In this document: positions 26,101 through 33,924 of the stretch, one piece after another
How positions within the stretch are numbered: the first letter of the stretch is position 1
How the letters are laid out: each line of letters starts with the position of its first letter
DNA from: an uncultured Caryophanales bacterium
Lineage (GTDB): Bacteria > Bacillota_I > Bacilli_A > RFN20 > CAG-826
Reading direction: 5' to 3'
NCBI GenBank assembly: GCA_905197045.1
Contig: CAJJXG010000001.1
Location: 121,038-185,037, forward strand
Length of the DNA: 64,000 bases
Translations under genes and position numbers: made by a program
The notes under the pieces: model-generated
Told to the model about the DNA's origin: nothing
The model's database searches: none
Seen by the model: the letters and a program-made list of their open reading frames with translations, nothing else

Positions 26101-26667
26101 AAATTCAATTCTTATTGGATCTTCATAATTTAAAGAGAAGACATCAATAACGCCACCACGACTTGCATATTCCATTGATTGATCGATTTTTGAAACACTA
26201 ATATAACCTAATTCACTTAATTTATTCTTAAAGTCGTTAATGTTTAAATCGTCTCCGACGTGAATCTCAATAAAAGAATCATCAAAAGTTTTAACGCTAG
26301 GATAATACCTATATAAAGTCGATGGTGTAACTATAACAATTGAATGCTTGGAATGGCGAATTTTATATAAACCATAAATTAATTCGCTTTTTACTTCTTT
26401 TGATTCACTAATATATTCAACACGAATTAAGTCGTCGCCTGGAAGCAAAACTATTTTATCTTCATCAATTAAACTACTAAGTTTATTAAAAATAGAGTTT
26501 GCATCGTAATTATTTGCAGCGTAAATAAAAACATTCGCATCTGTTTCATTATATTTTTTTAATGCGAGCAAAACAGTTCCTATTATTGAATCTACAACAA
26601 AGCTTTTATTAGCTTTATTCGTATCATCAGAAAATAACTCTTCAGCAGTTTTTAATAAATTAATCAA
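23179..26667 (-). CDS. mfd: Transcription-repair coupling factor
   Basis: Removes RNA polymerase stalled at DNA lesions and recruits UvrA. The 1162-residue length is usual. The UvrB-like N-terminal region is followed by the polymerase-interacting domain (LEPGDYVVHEKYGIGRFVKI, about 490) and the RecG-like motor with Walker A LLCGDVGFGKTEVAL (about 640-654), the DEEQRFGVEQKE box and TATIVENGIDV. A divergent UvrA-binding/inhibitory TRCF domain lies at the end. It follows pth by 10 bases and overlaps rqcP, the compressed Bacillus order. Confidence 0.96.
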   Translation of the reverse strand: MINLLKTAEELFSDDTNKANKSFVVDSIIGTVLLALKKYNETDANVFIYAANNYDANSIFNKLSSLIDEDKIVLLPGDDLIRVEYISESKEVKSELIYGLYKIRHSKHSIVIVTPSTLYRYYPSVKTFDDSFIEIHVGDDLNINDFKNKLSELGYISVSKIDQSMEYASRGGVIDVFSLNYEDPIRIEFFDTVIESIRLFKIETQTSYKKLDNAILIPATINLLTEEEKAKTKNKILNQLNKDLLNKREEDKEELIANVNEDIEQILNNSFSNKYYKYLSFLSEKPAELTDFADNFIVIVANNQDFNKAKSLLFEEATKFLLELHDKNKNISHLSYFNERASIFKGSLETTILEPFYNKKDDISIPIRSLTYLDPKGSTPLIILETLIKGRNKILIVYHSEEEGKEIKRLLDSTEIEYSETENYMLNENTPVSLCQGKFNVSFEIINQNAILLVSDDLLYDKRKIKAYSTHFKKGKVLESYEELEPGDYVVHEKYGIGRFVKIETIELMGKHNDYLEIAYANNDKLFVPLYQFNLIRKFVGKEGATPRLTNLNSNQWEKTKKKIKDRVNDLADRLLTLYQERATIAGFSFKKDDEIQKAFEEEFNYKLTPDQETSIKEIKEDMEAPHPMDRLLCGDVGFGKTEVALEACMKAILSEKQVCFLCPTTVLSMQHYKVAIKRFGDFKINVKLLNRMCTVKETNDILRGIKDGSVNLLIGTHKALNDKVVFKDLGLLIIDEEQRFGVEQKERIKEKYPNVDVLTLSATPIPRTLQSSLVGLKSISRIETPPVERLPIQTYVINYDEEIIKELIKRELARRGQVYYIFNDTYRIYEKELILQKLVPECRIGIIHGKMDKEDIDIVMNDFYEGNIDVLLATTIVENGIDVRNANLLLVEDADHFGLSQLYQIKGRVGRSDKMAYAYLMIKGNKSLTDESKKRLKAIQDFTELGSGYKIAQRDLLIRGAGDILGKEQAGFIDEVGIDMYIRLLNETIAEKQGKLNKSPTKDIKALQDLDAYVPKEFAKNDEKIEIYQKILDCKDLAKLAILKDTLKDQYGALPQSVELLFIKREISIYLDEEEFEKYVEYPKRVDLILSKNFSDIKGIGTTLFTSFLKFINKLKLSYHDKLIFISINKEGDWIQTLREILKSVSTMYKSKMKAVKKNEN

Positions 26668-26677
26668 TTCATCCCTC

Positions 26678-27235
26678 TTATTTATTATACATTGTCATAG
26701 CCTTGTTAAAACTATCGCTTAAAGCGACTTTAATTGCTTCGACGGCATTTTTTTGAGCACTATCTAATAAAGGCTCTTCCTCTTTGGCTGGTCTTTTTAA
26801 GACATAATCTATAATGTTTTTACTTTCAGGGTGCCCTATACCCACCTTGATACGCTTAAATTCTTCGCTTCCAATATTTTGAATAATTGATTTTATCCCA
26901 TTATGTCCGCCACTAGAGCCTTTAATCTTTAATTTAATGTGCCCTAAAGGAGTGTCCATATCGTCACAAACGACAATCATGTTTTCAATCGGTATTTTAT
27001 AAAAATTTAAAACCTGAATAATACTTTCGCCACTTAAATTCATATAGGTTTGTGGCTTTAAAATAATGAGGTCCTGATTCATAAAACGAGCTTTAACATA
27101 AATTCCTTTAAAATCGTTCCTATCAAAAGTAACTCCTAATGAATCAGCAAATCTATCCACAACATCAAACCCCATATTGTGATGTGTGTGTTCGTACTCT
27201 TTTCCTGGATTTCCTAGCCCTACAATCAAAAACAC
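26678..27235 (-). CDS. pth: Peptidyl-tRNA hydrolase
   Basis: Frees tRNA from peptidyl-tRNA dropped by ribosomes. I start it at the GTG at 27235, giving 185 residues that begin VFLIVGLGNPGKEYEHTHHN, because GGAGGAG lies at the right distance upstream and the family begins there; a longer ATG frame to 27319 adds unrelated residues. Catalytic His19 and Asn20 are present, as are PQTYMNLSG (about 65-73) and VVCDDMDTPLG (about 90-100). It heads the pth-mfd-rqcP-tilS run. Confidence 0.95.
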   Translation of the reverse strand: MFLIVGLGNPGKEYEHTHHNMGFDVVDRFADSLGVTFDRNDFKGIYVKARFMNQDLIILKPQTYMNLSGESIIQVLNFYKIPIENMIVVCDDMDTPLGHIKLKIKGSSGGHNGIKSIIQNIGSEEFKRIKVGIGHPESKNIIDYVLKRPAKEEEPLLDSAQKNAVEAIKVALSDSFNKAMTMYNK

Positions 27236-27307
27236 TTTTACTCCTCCACCTATGAATACAATTATAAATTGATTTTGTTGGAAATAAAATAATATTTTTT
27301 TAAGAAA

Positions 27308-27320
27308 ATAACCCCGCAAA
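27308..27320 (+). repeat. Dispersed motif, copy 2 (one mismatch)
   Basis: Reads ATAACCCCGCAAA followed by ATTCAAATATTT. It lies in the divergent intergenic region between pth and the TetR gene. Confidence 0.4.
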
Positions 27321-27370
27321 ATTCAAATATTTATATTTTTATTTAGAATGATAAAAAATTTCGTATTTAT

Positions 27371-27396
27371 AATTGACTTTATAGTCAATTTTTATT
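27371..27396 (+). promoter_or_regulatory. TetR-type operator over the exporter promoter
   Basis: Palindrome AATTGACTTTATAGTCAATT (27371-27390) with 8-base arms and a 4-base centre. TTGACT inside it serves as -35, with TAACAT from 27396 as a possible -10 at 17-base spacing. The TetR gene starts at 27423, so autorepression of the regulator-exporter operon is likely. Confidence 0.6.
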
Positions 27397-27422
27397 AACA
27401 TACCTTAACATGGAGAAGAAAA

Positions 27423-28067
27423 ATGCCAAGAACTTTTTTTGAAAACAAGGAATTAAGATTAAAAAGAATTGATACTATCGTTAATACCTCGCTTAGGTTA
27501 TTTGCAACCTTTGGTTATAAAAAAGTAACGATTGATATGATCGCTAAAGAGTGTCGCTACTCTCATGGTCTTTTCTATCATTACTTTGCATCTAAAACCG
27601 ATGTATTAAAAGAAATTAAGAAAAGAAGTAACGCTTTATTTTCTGAAAAATTCTTATCAATTGGAAAGACATGTCCTTTAGGATATGACTTTTTACGTAG
27701 CGCTCTTTGTGTAATTGTAGATTTCATTAACAAGGGTGGAGAAGAAAATTACTACGTTCATTTATTATTTTCAACAAAACTTTCTGAGCTTAATGAAGGG
27801 GTAAAAACAATCTATTTTAATAAAGATGTATATTCGCTTTTTTATGAATCCGTTCGATTAGTAAAAAGCGAATTTGAAGAATTTATTAAAAAAGAAACTT
27901 TTAAAAAATATCTAATACTATTTTTAACAGTAATAGATGGTCTTTCTTCTTCCAAAATTAATTATCCTAACTTATATAAAAAGAACATTGATGGAAATGT
28001 ATTTTTTGATCGCTTGGTCGCTTTCTTAAAAGGTCGTGCTCCTTTACATGTTGAAAATGTTAAATAA
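27423..28067 (+). CDS. TetR/AcrR-family transcriptional regulator
   Basis: A 214-residue repressor-type regulator. Residues about 10-60 form the helix-turn-helix domain, with TIDMIAKECRYSHGLFYHYFASKTDVL (about 37-63) matching the TetR recognition helix pattern; the C-terminal ligand domain is not recognisable. It is followed 21 bases later by two ABC exporter genes, and a perfect palindrome overlaps its promoter. It probably represses the operon until a substrate of the pump binds it. The ligand is unknown. Confidence 0.9.
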   Translation: MPRTFFENKELRLKRIDTIVNTSLRLFATFGYKKVTIDMIAKECRYSHGLFYHYFASKTDVLKEIKKRSNALFSEKFLSIGKTCPLGYDFLRSALCVIVDFINKGGEENYYVHLLFSTKLSELNEGVKTIYFNKDVYSLFYESVRLVKSEFEEFIKKETFKKYLILFLTVIDGLSSSKINYPNLYKKNIDGNVFFDRLVAFLKGRAPLHVENVK

Positions 28068-28088
28068 GTTAAGAGGAAAGGATTAATT

Positions 28089-29906
28089 ATGTCAAAAATT
28101 TTAAGCTTTTTATGGAAAAAATGGCCCTTTCTACTTTTGATTGCTTGTGCAATTATCGCTCAATGTTATCTTCAATTAATGCTTCCAGAATACATGGGCA
28201 AAATCACAACCTTAATTACTTCATCGTCGCCTGATAAGATTACTCAAATCTGGATTAATGGCGGCTACATGATTTTAATTTCAGTCGGAGTTGTTGTTTT
28301 AGCAACCATACAAAATTTTACAGGCGCGACTTTATCTGCCTATGTTGGAAAACAATTAAGAACCGAAATGTTTCATAAGGTTAATCACATTTCATTAACC
28401 CAATATAACAAATTCGGTACAGCCACATTAATTACAAGAACCACCAACGACATCGAACAAGTCAAAAACTACGTTTTAATGGCTGTTAGAATTATCGTTA
28501 TGTCGCCAACATATATGATAATTGGTCTAATTAAAACCCTAACACAAGATGCAATGTTATCAATTGTTTTAGCAATTTGTATTCCATTAATTCTTTTGTT
28601 TATGGCTATTTTATTAAAGTTAGCGACTCCACTTTTTAGAAGTTTACAAACCAAAATTGATAATTTAACGATAGTTGTTAGAGAAAATTTAACTGGCGTT
28701 AGAGTAATTAGAGCCTATAATCAACAAGGTGTTGAATATAAAAAGTTTGATAAAGCTAATAAAGACATGACAACTACAATAACAAAAGTTGGAAAAATCA
28801 TGTCTTTTACAAATCCATTAATTTCAATTATATTTAACCTTTGCTTTATTGGAATTTATGCTTTAGGTTTCTATTTATTAAATGGATTAAATGCTAACGA
28901 TCCACAAGTCGGCGGTTTAATTTCAAATGTTGCTGTCGTTGCTCAATATAGTTTACAAATTATGCAATCATTTATGATGCTTGCAATGATTTTTGTAATG
29001 CTACCACAAGCTAGCGCATGTTCTAGACGTATCTCAGAAGTATTAAATATAAAAGATAATGAACAAGTTAATACTGTTGATGAAAAAGAGTATAAAAAAT
29101 TTAAAAATAAAACTCAAAGAGGGGTTTTATCTTTTAATAATGTTACCTTTACTTATCCAGATAGCGATACTCCTTGTATTGAAAATATTTCCTTTACAAC
29201 TAAACCAGGAAAGATGCTAGCAATAATTGGCTCTACTGGTGCTGGTAAATCAACAGTTATCAATTTAATTCCTAGATTTTACGATGCCACAGAAGGAAAT
29301 ATTACTTTAGATGGCGTCGATATTAGAAAAATACCTATTAAAGATTTAAGAGAGGCAATTGGTTTTGTTCCACAAAAAGCCGTTTTATTTAAAGGAACAA
29401 TAAAAGATAATATCCGTTTTGGTAAAAAAGATGCAACTGATGAAGAAATCAACCTGGCTCTCTCAGTTGCTCAAACAGAACACTTCATTTCTAAATTACC
29501 AAAAGGTTTAAATTCTTTTGTTTCACAAGGTGGTAAAAATTTCTCAGGCGGACAAAAGCAAAGACTTGCTATCGCTCGTGCTTTAGTTAAAAAACCTGAA
29601 ATTTATGTTTTTGATGACTCTTTCTCGGCTCTGGATTTTAAAACTGACGCTAAATTAAGAGCTGCATTGAAGACTTATATTGGAGATTCAACAATGATAG
29701 TTGTTGCTCAAAGAGTCTCCTCTATTTTAGATGCAGATACAATAGTTGTTTTAAACGAAGGGAAGATGGTAGGAATTGGAAATAATGAAGAGCTTTTAAA
29801 ATCTTGTCCAATTTATCAAGACATCGTTAAATCACAGCTTGATCCAGATGAAGTTGAAAAAACTTTAAAAATGTCTCGCGATGCCGAGCAAGAAGGAGGT
29901 AAATAA
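28089..29906 (+). CDS. ABC exporter half-transporter, subunit 1 (degenerate catalytic site)
   Basis: A 605-residue membrane-ATPase fusion of the multidrug/lipid exporter type. Six helices lie in residues 1-310. The ATPase domain has Walker A GSTGAGKS (381-388), Q-loop GFVPQ (425-429), signature FSGGQ (485-489) and Walker B IYVFDD (505-510). The residue after the Walker B aspartate is Asp instead of the catalytic Glu, which marks the non-hydrolysing site of heterodimeric exporters (as in TM287/288 and BmrCD). Its partner starts 3 bases downstream. Cell-membrane export of drugs or lipids is inferred from family. Confidence 0.92.
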   Translation: MSKILSFLWKKWPFLLLIACAIIAQCYLQLMLPEYMGKITTLITSSSPDKITQIWINGGYMILISVGVVVLATIQNFTGATLSAYVGKQLRTEMFHKVNHISLTQYNKFGTATLITRTTNDIEQVKNYVLMAVRIIVMSPTYMIIGLIKTLTQDAMLSIVLAICIPLILLFMAILLKLATPLFRSLQTKIDNLTIVVRENLTGVRVIRAYNQQGVEYKKFDKANKDMTTTITKVGKIMSFTNPLISIIFNLCFIGIYALGFYLLNGLNANDPQVGGLISNVAVVAQYSLQIMQSFMMLAMIFVMLPQASACSRRISEVLNIKDNEQVNTVDEKEYKKFKNKTQRGVLSFNNVTFTYPDSDTPCIENISFTTKPGKMLAIIGSTGAGKSTVINLIPRFYDATEGNITLDGVDIRKIPIKDLREAIGFVPQKAVLFKGTIKDNIRFGKKDATDEEINLALSVAQTEHFISKLPKGLNSFVSQGGKNFSGGQKQRLAIARALVKKPEIYVFDDSFSALDFKTDAKLRAALKTYIGDSTMIVVAQRVSSILDADTIVVLNEGKMVGIGNNEELLKSCPIYQDIVKSQLDPDEVEKTLKMSRDAEQEGGK

Positions 29907-29908
29907 TT

Positions 29909-32008
29909 ATGCCAGCAAGAACAAGAAGCATAGACAAGCCTCAAAACATGAAACTCGTCTTTAAGCGAATGTTAAAAGACTTCAAAAAAGAATATGTAGT
30001 TTTAATTTTTGTTATATTGTTTGCAATCTTTAGTGCAATCTTAAATATTATCGCTCCAATCTTTTTAGGAGAATTTTTAAATCACGCTTTGCCTCAAGAT
30101 GTATCAACCTCTCCCTTATTCAACTTTGTACTAGAAAACGGTACAACTGTTGTATATATAGATTGGTCTTATTTCTTTTATAATTTTGGGGTTTTGCTAG
30201 GTTTTTATGTAGGAAGCGCTTTATTTTCATGGCTTAGTGAATGGTTATCGGTTGGTGTTGGAGCACGCTACGCTTACGAATTTAGAGATAAAATACTCAT
30301 CAAATTAGATAAACTTCCTTTAAGTTATTTTGATAGAGTTCCTTATGGAGATACTCTTTCTGTTTGCACTAATGATGTAGATAACATTTCAAGAAATTTA
30401 CAATCAATCATAACTCAAACTACAAGTGGAATTTCCTTATTCTTTGGCTCACTGATTGCAATGTTTATCTATGATTATAGACTTGCTTTTATTGCCTTAG
30501 CTGTACTCCCAGTTACGCTTTTAATTGTTTTATTTATCTCAAAACATTCTCAAAAACAATTTGCTGCTTATAGAAAAGAACTTGGTGATTTAAATGGAAA
30601 AGTTGAAGAAAACTATGCTGGTGTTTCAGTTATTAAATTATTTAATAAAGAAAAAGATGTTGAAAATGACTTTAATGTAGTCAACGAAAGAATGGCAAAA
30701 GCTGATGGTCTTTCTCAATTCTTATCAGGCTTTGTTTTTCCAACTACTATCTTTATTAATAATGTTGCTTATGTTGCAATTGCTGTTGTTGATGGAATTA
30801 TTGGACAAATCGGTACAATGATTTCTTTCTTTACGCTTTTAAGTTTATTTACTCGACCATTTCAACAAATTGGTCAAATCGCAAATATTATTCAATCTGT
30901 TTTAGCAAGTGGCGAAAGAATTTATTCACTCCTTGATGAAGCTGAAGAAATTCCTGATAAAGCAACAGCAACAGTAGATGAAACTTTAATTCAAGGTGAG
31001 TTTGATTTTGATCATGTTTATTTTCAATACACACCTGATAAACCTTTAATTGAAGATTTTACTTTGCATGTCAATAAAGGCGATATGGTTGCAATTGTTG
31101 GACCAACTGGTGCTGGAAAAACAACCATGGTAAATCTCATTATGAGGTTTTATGAAATTACTAATATCGCTAATCATGAAGACTTAAAAGCTAAATCATT
31201 GCGTTTTAGAAACTCAATTAATGAAATATTAGGTTTAGATCCTATTAAAGACATTGTAATCGACACTTCTTTAGATATTAAAGAAGCAACAAAAATTGAA
31301 AAAGAAAATTTGGAAGAGTTCTATAAAGACGCTTTGTCTAAGAGTAAGAAAATTTTAGGTGAAGATGAAAGAAAAAAACTCGACTTCATTCATTCTTTAA
31401 TTCCTAATATTTTTAATAACGGGAATATCAAGTTAGATGGTAAAACGATATTTAACTATACAAGAGGCTGTTTAAGAGGATCAATCGGAATGGTCCTTCA
31501 AGATACTTGGTTATTTAAAGGTACTATTAAAGAGAATTTACTTTATGGCGATCCAAATGCCAGCGATGAAGATATCGAGAAAGCTTGTAAAGAAGCGCAT
31601 ATAGATCACTTTATTCATACGTTGCCTGGTGGATATAACTTCATGCTTAATGAAGATGGAAACAATGTTTCTCAAGGTCAAAGACAACTTTTAACGATTG
31701 CTAGAGCTATTATTTCTAAACCTCGAATTATGATTTTAGATGAAGCAACTTCTTCAGTTGATACAAGAACAGAACAACAAATTCAAGACGCTTTAAACAA
31801 AATCATGGAAAATAGAACTTCCTTCGTTATCGCTCATAGACTTTCAACAATTAAAAACGCTAAGTTAATTATTGTTATGAAAAAAGGACATATTGTCGAA
31901 ACCGGAACCCATTATGAGCTTCTGAAAAAAGGTGGTTTCTATGCTGAACTTTATAATTCTCAATTCGCTGGAAACAATCCTATGAGTAAAGAAGTTGAAG
32001 AAAGTTAA
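29909..32008 (+). CDS. ABC exporter half-transporter, subunit 2 with an insertion in the ATPase domain
   Basis: Partner subunit of 699 residues. Six helices fall in residues 28-330. Walker A GPTGAGKT is at 398-405, the Q-loop MVLQDTW at 528-534, signature VSQGQ at 587-591 and Walker B with catalytic Glu in RIMILDEATS (606-615). Between Walker A and the Q-loop, where close relatives have a short RFYEIxxGxIxxDG turn, about 85 extra residues (417-503) are inserted, mostly charged and helical. This makes it about 80 residues longer than usual. The frame is intact and the flanking motifs are normal, so the insertion is probably a real accessory domain. Confidence 0.92.
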   Translation: MPARTRSIDKPQNMKLVFKRMLKDFKKEYVVLIFVILFAIFSAILNIIAPIFLGEFLNHALPQDVSTSPLFNFVLENGTTVVYIDWSYFFYNFGVLLGFYVGSALFSWLSEWLSVGVGARYAYEFRDKILIKLDKLPLSYFDRVPYGDTLSVCTNDVDNISRNLQSIITQTTSGISLFFGSLIAMFIYDYRLAFIALAVLPVTLLIVLFISKHSQKQFAAYRKELGDLNGKVEENYAGVSVIKLFNKEKDVENDFNVVNERMAKADGLSQFLSGFVFPTTIFINNVAYVAIAVVDGIIGQIGTMISFFTLLSLFTRPFQQIGQIANIIQSVLASGERIYSLLDEAEEIPDKATATVDETLIQGEFDFDHVYFQYTPDKPLIEDFTLHVNKGDMVAIVGPTGAGKTTMVNLIMRFYEITNIANHEDLKAKSLRFRNSINEILGLDPIKDIVIDTSLDIKEATKIEKENLEEFYKDALSKSKKILGEDERKKLDFIHSLIPNIFNNGNIKLDGKTIFNYTRGCLRGSIGMVLQDTWLFKGTIKENLLYGDPNASDEDIEKACKEAHIDHFIHTLPGGYNFMLNEDGNNVSQGQRQLLTIARAIISKPRIMILDEATSSVDTRTEQQIQDALNKIMENRTSFVIAHRLSTIKNAKLIIVMKKGHIVETGTHYELLKKGGFYAELYNSQFAGNNPMSKEVEES

Positions 32009-32014
32009 TCACTT

Positions 32015-32045
32015 AAAAAGTGCGGTAAATATGCCGCACTTTTTT
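32015..32045. terminator. Bidirectional terminator between convergent genes
   Basis: Perfect arms AAAAAGTGCGG and CCGCACTTTTT with an 8-base loop. It serves the exporter operon on plus and, 28 bases after its stop, the FGGY kinase on minus. Confidence 0.85.
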
Positions 32046-32072
32046 AATTTTCATTGCAAATCTTGGTTATTT

Positions 32073-33635
32073 TTATGATTTCTTAGTATTTTTTATATCT
32101 ATGTCTGTTAATTCTTTATAGATATTTAAAAGGCTAGGATATACTTTTACATATACCTTTTCATATAACTCCTTATATTCTTTAACTTCTTTTTTATTAG
32201 GAGTAAAAACTTTTACATATCTAATCATATTTTTCTTAACATCGTTTAAAGAATTGTAACGTTTAAGAGCTAAAAATTGAGCGCAAGCACAACCTAATGA
32301 AGAGTTTTCAAATGTCTCGCTTTTATAAACAGGAAGATTAAATAAGTCCGCTGTGATTTGACAAATTGCATCACTTCGCGATCCGCCTCCTGCGATTGTT
32401 AAATACTTAACTTTTTTATGACTTCTTTTTTCGATACTATCAAGCCCTTCTTTTAAAGCAAAACCAATGCCCTCGATAATAGCACGATAAAAATGAAATT
32501 TGGTGTGTACATCAAAAAATCCGATTACAGCCCCTTTAGCAAGAGGCCTACTAAGTCCTGGGCCCCAATAAGGTTGTAAAATCAAGCCATCGCTTCCTGG
32601 AGGAATGTCCATTAGTTTTTCATTTAAAAGTTCTTCTGGTGCAACTTTTTCAATTTGTGCTTCAATTGATTCGTTTTGACCAAATTGTTGTACAAACCAT
32701 GTAAGCATCCAATATCCACGATATATCTGAACCTCTCCACTATACCATCCCGGAAAAGAAGCAATATAAGAAGGTAAAAACTTTTCTGGTTCAAAGTAAT
32801 CTTGACTAATCACAGCAATCGATGAACTTGTACCATAACTTATATGGGCACTATCAGAATCAACTTGTCCGCTTCCCAATGCTTCACAAGATTTGTCGTT
32901 TCCTGTAGTGATATATTGAAGTCCTTCAGGAAAGCCAGTTTCGAGTGAACATTCTTTTGTGATTTTACCAATAACAGTACCTACAGGAGCGATTTCAGGC
33001 ATTAAATCTGGGTCAATGTTATAAAGTTCACCTTTTAAGGCACCCTTTTTGTACCATTTACCTTTTCTAAAATTAAGTGGATAATGGCCAATCATATTTG
33101 ATGCAGAATCCTTTAAAACTCCAAGCATTCGATAGTTAAAATAAACATTAAGCGGGACATAATGTTTTATTTTTGCCCAATTTTCAGGTTCGTTTTCTTG
33201 TAACCAAATAGCTGGTGTTCTTTTTCTATTTAAATTAACCGTTTTGGTCATATTAACAAACCAAAAAGCAACAGATTGCCACCAAGGCAATTTTCTTTTT
33301 AAGTCGGCTTGTCTTTGGTCGAGCCAAATTATTGAAGGTCTAACTATATTAAAATCTTTATCAAGATAAACGGCAGTATCTCTAAAACAAGTTGAAGAAA
33401 TGCTGACAGCTTTTCTCATTAAATCTGGGTGTTTTTCAGCAAGTCTTTTCGCCGCTTTACACATATTATCGTAATAAAAATTAGGGTCTTGTTCACAATA
33501 TCCAGGCTTTGGCGAAAAATAAGGTTTGTTATATCTCTCTTGTTCGAAAGCCAAAAATTTACCATGATCATCGATTACCGATACACGAACACTTTGCGTG
33601 CCATAATCTATTGCAATAACACATTTGTTTTCCAT
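32073..33635 (-). CDS. FGGY-family carbohydrate kinase
   Basis: A 520-residue sugar kinase of the actin-like fold. AIDYGTQSVRVSVID (residues 8-22) is the phosphate-binding loop. WLDQRQ (about 129-134) is a family motif, TGNDKSCEALGSG (about 262-274) carries the catalytic aspartate, and IAGGGSRSD (about 413-421) is the adenosine motif. It phosphorylates a pentulose, hexulose or polyol; it looks closer to the YgcE/xylulokinase branch than to glycerol kinase, but the substrate cannot be read. TATAAT lies seven bases before the ATG, so the message may be leaderless. It is monocistronic. Confidence 0.87.
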   Translation of the reverse strand: MENKCVIAIDYGTQSVRVSVIDDHGKFLAFEQERYNKPYFSPKPGYCEQDPNFYYDNMCKAAKRLAEKHPDLMRKAVSISSTCFRDTAVYLDKDFNIVRPSIIWLDQRQADLKRKLPWWQSVAFWFVNMTKTVNLNRKRTPAIWLQENEPENWAKIKHYVPLNVYFNYRMLGVLKDSASNMIGHYPLNFRKGKWYKKGALKGELYNIDPDLMPEIAPVGTVIGKITKECSLETGFPEGLQYITTGNDKSCEALGSGQVDSDSAHISYGTSSSIAVISQDYFEPEKFLPSYIASFPGWYSGEVQIYRGYWMLTWFVQQFGQNESIEAQIEKVAPEELLNEKLMDIPPGSDGLILQPYWGPGLSRPLAKGAVIGFFDVHTKFHFYRAIIEGIGFALKEGLDSIEKRSHKKVKYLTIAGGGSRSDAICQITADLFNLPVYKSETFENSSLGCACAQFLALKRYNSLNDVKKNMIRYVKVFTPNKKEVKEYKELYEKVYVKVYPSLLNIYKELTDIDIKNTKKS

Positions 33636-33642
33636 GCCTATT

Positions 33643-33669
33643 ATTATAAATGATTACTTTTTACTATCA
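33643..33669 (-). promoter_or_regulatory. FGGY kinase promoter, near-leaderless start
   Basis: Minus strand TTGATA, 16-base spacer, TATAAT (33648-33643), then only seven bases to the ATG at 33635. No ribosome site is present. Confidence 0.55.
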
Positions 33670-33726
33670 AAACCTTAATCTTTATTTTCTTTGTTTATTT
33701 ATGATTATATCGCTTTAATTCTACAA

Positions 33727-33739
33727 AAAACCTTGCAAA
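33727..33739 (+). repeat. Dispersed motif AAAACCnnGCAAA, copy 3
   Basis: Reads AAAACCTTGCAAA followed by ACTCCATTATTTTC, in the intergenic region between the FGGY kinase and ppdK. Confidence 0.45.
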
Positions 33740-33815
33740 ACTCCATTATTTTCAAATTAAAATGGGTTTATAAAGATAAATAAGTACTTTTCAATCTTAT
33801 CGAAGAATCGAACTA

Positions 33816-33833
33816 TTAAAACTTTAGTTTTAA
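33816..33833 (+). repeat. Inverted repeat upstream of the ppdK promoter
   Basis: Perfect arms TTAAAAC and GTTTTAA with a TTTA centre, about 40 bases upstream of the ppdK -10. Confidence 0.4.
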
Positions 33834-33857
33834 CTTTTTAATTATCTACATTTAACC

Positions 33858-33901
33858 TTGACTAATTTATGGTATAATCTAGTCAGTTGTTAAAACAACT
33901 G
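33858..33901 (+). promoter_or_regulatory. ppdK promoter with two nested inverted repeats
   Basis: An extended -10, TGGTATAAT, has its hexamer at 33873-33878. It is flanked by TGACTA (33859-33864) and TAGTCA (33880-33885). A second perfect repeat, CAGTTGTT-AA-AACAACTG (33884-33901), covers the expected transcription start. A ribosome site GGAGG precedes the ATG at 33925. The arrangement suggests a regulator that senses energy or carbon state. Confidence 0.55.
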
Positions 33902-33924
33902 CCAAAATTTGGAGGTTTATTTAA

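Noticed and set aside
27236..27319. ATG start of pth at 27319
   Set aside because: The extra residues are unrelated to the family; the GTG at 27235 has a strong ribosome site and gives the usual length.
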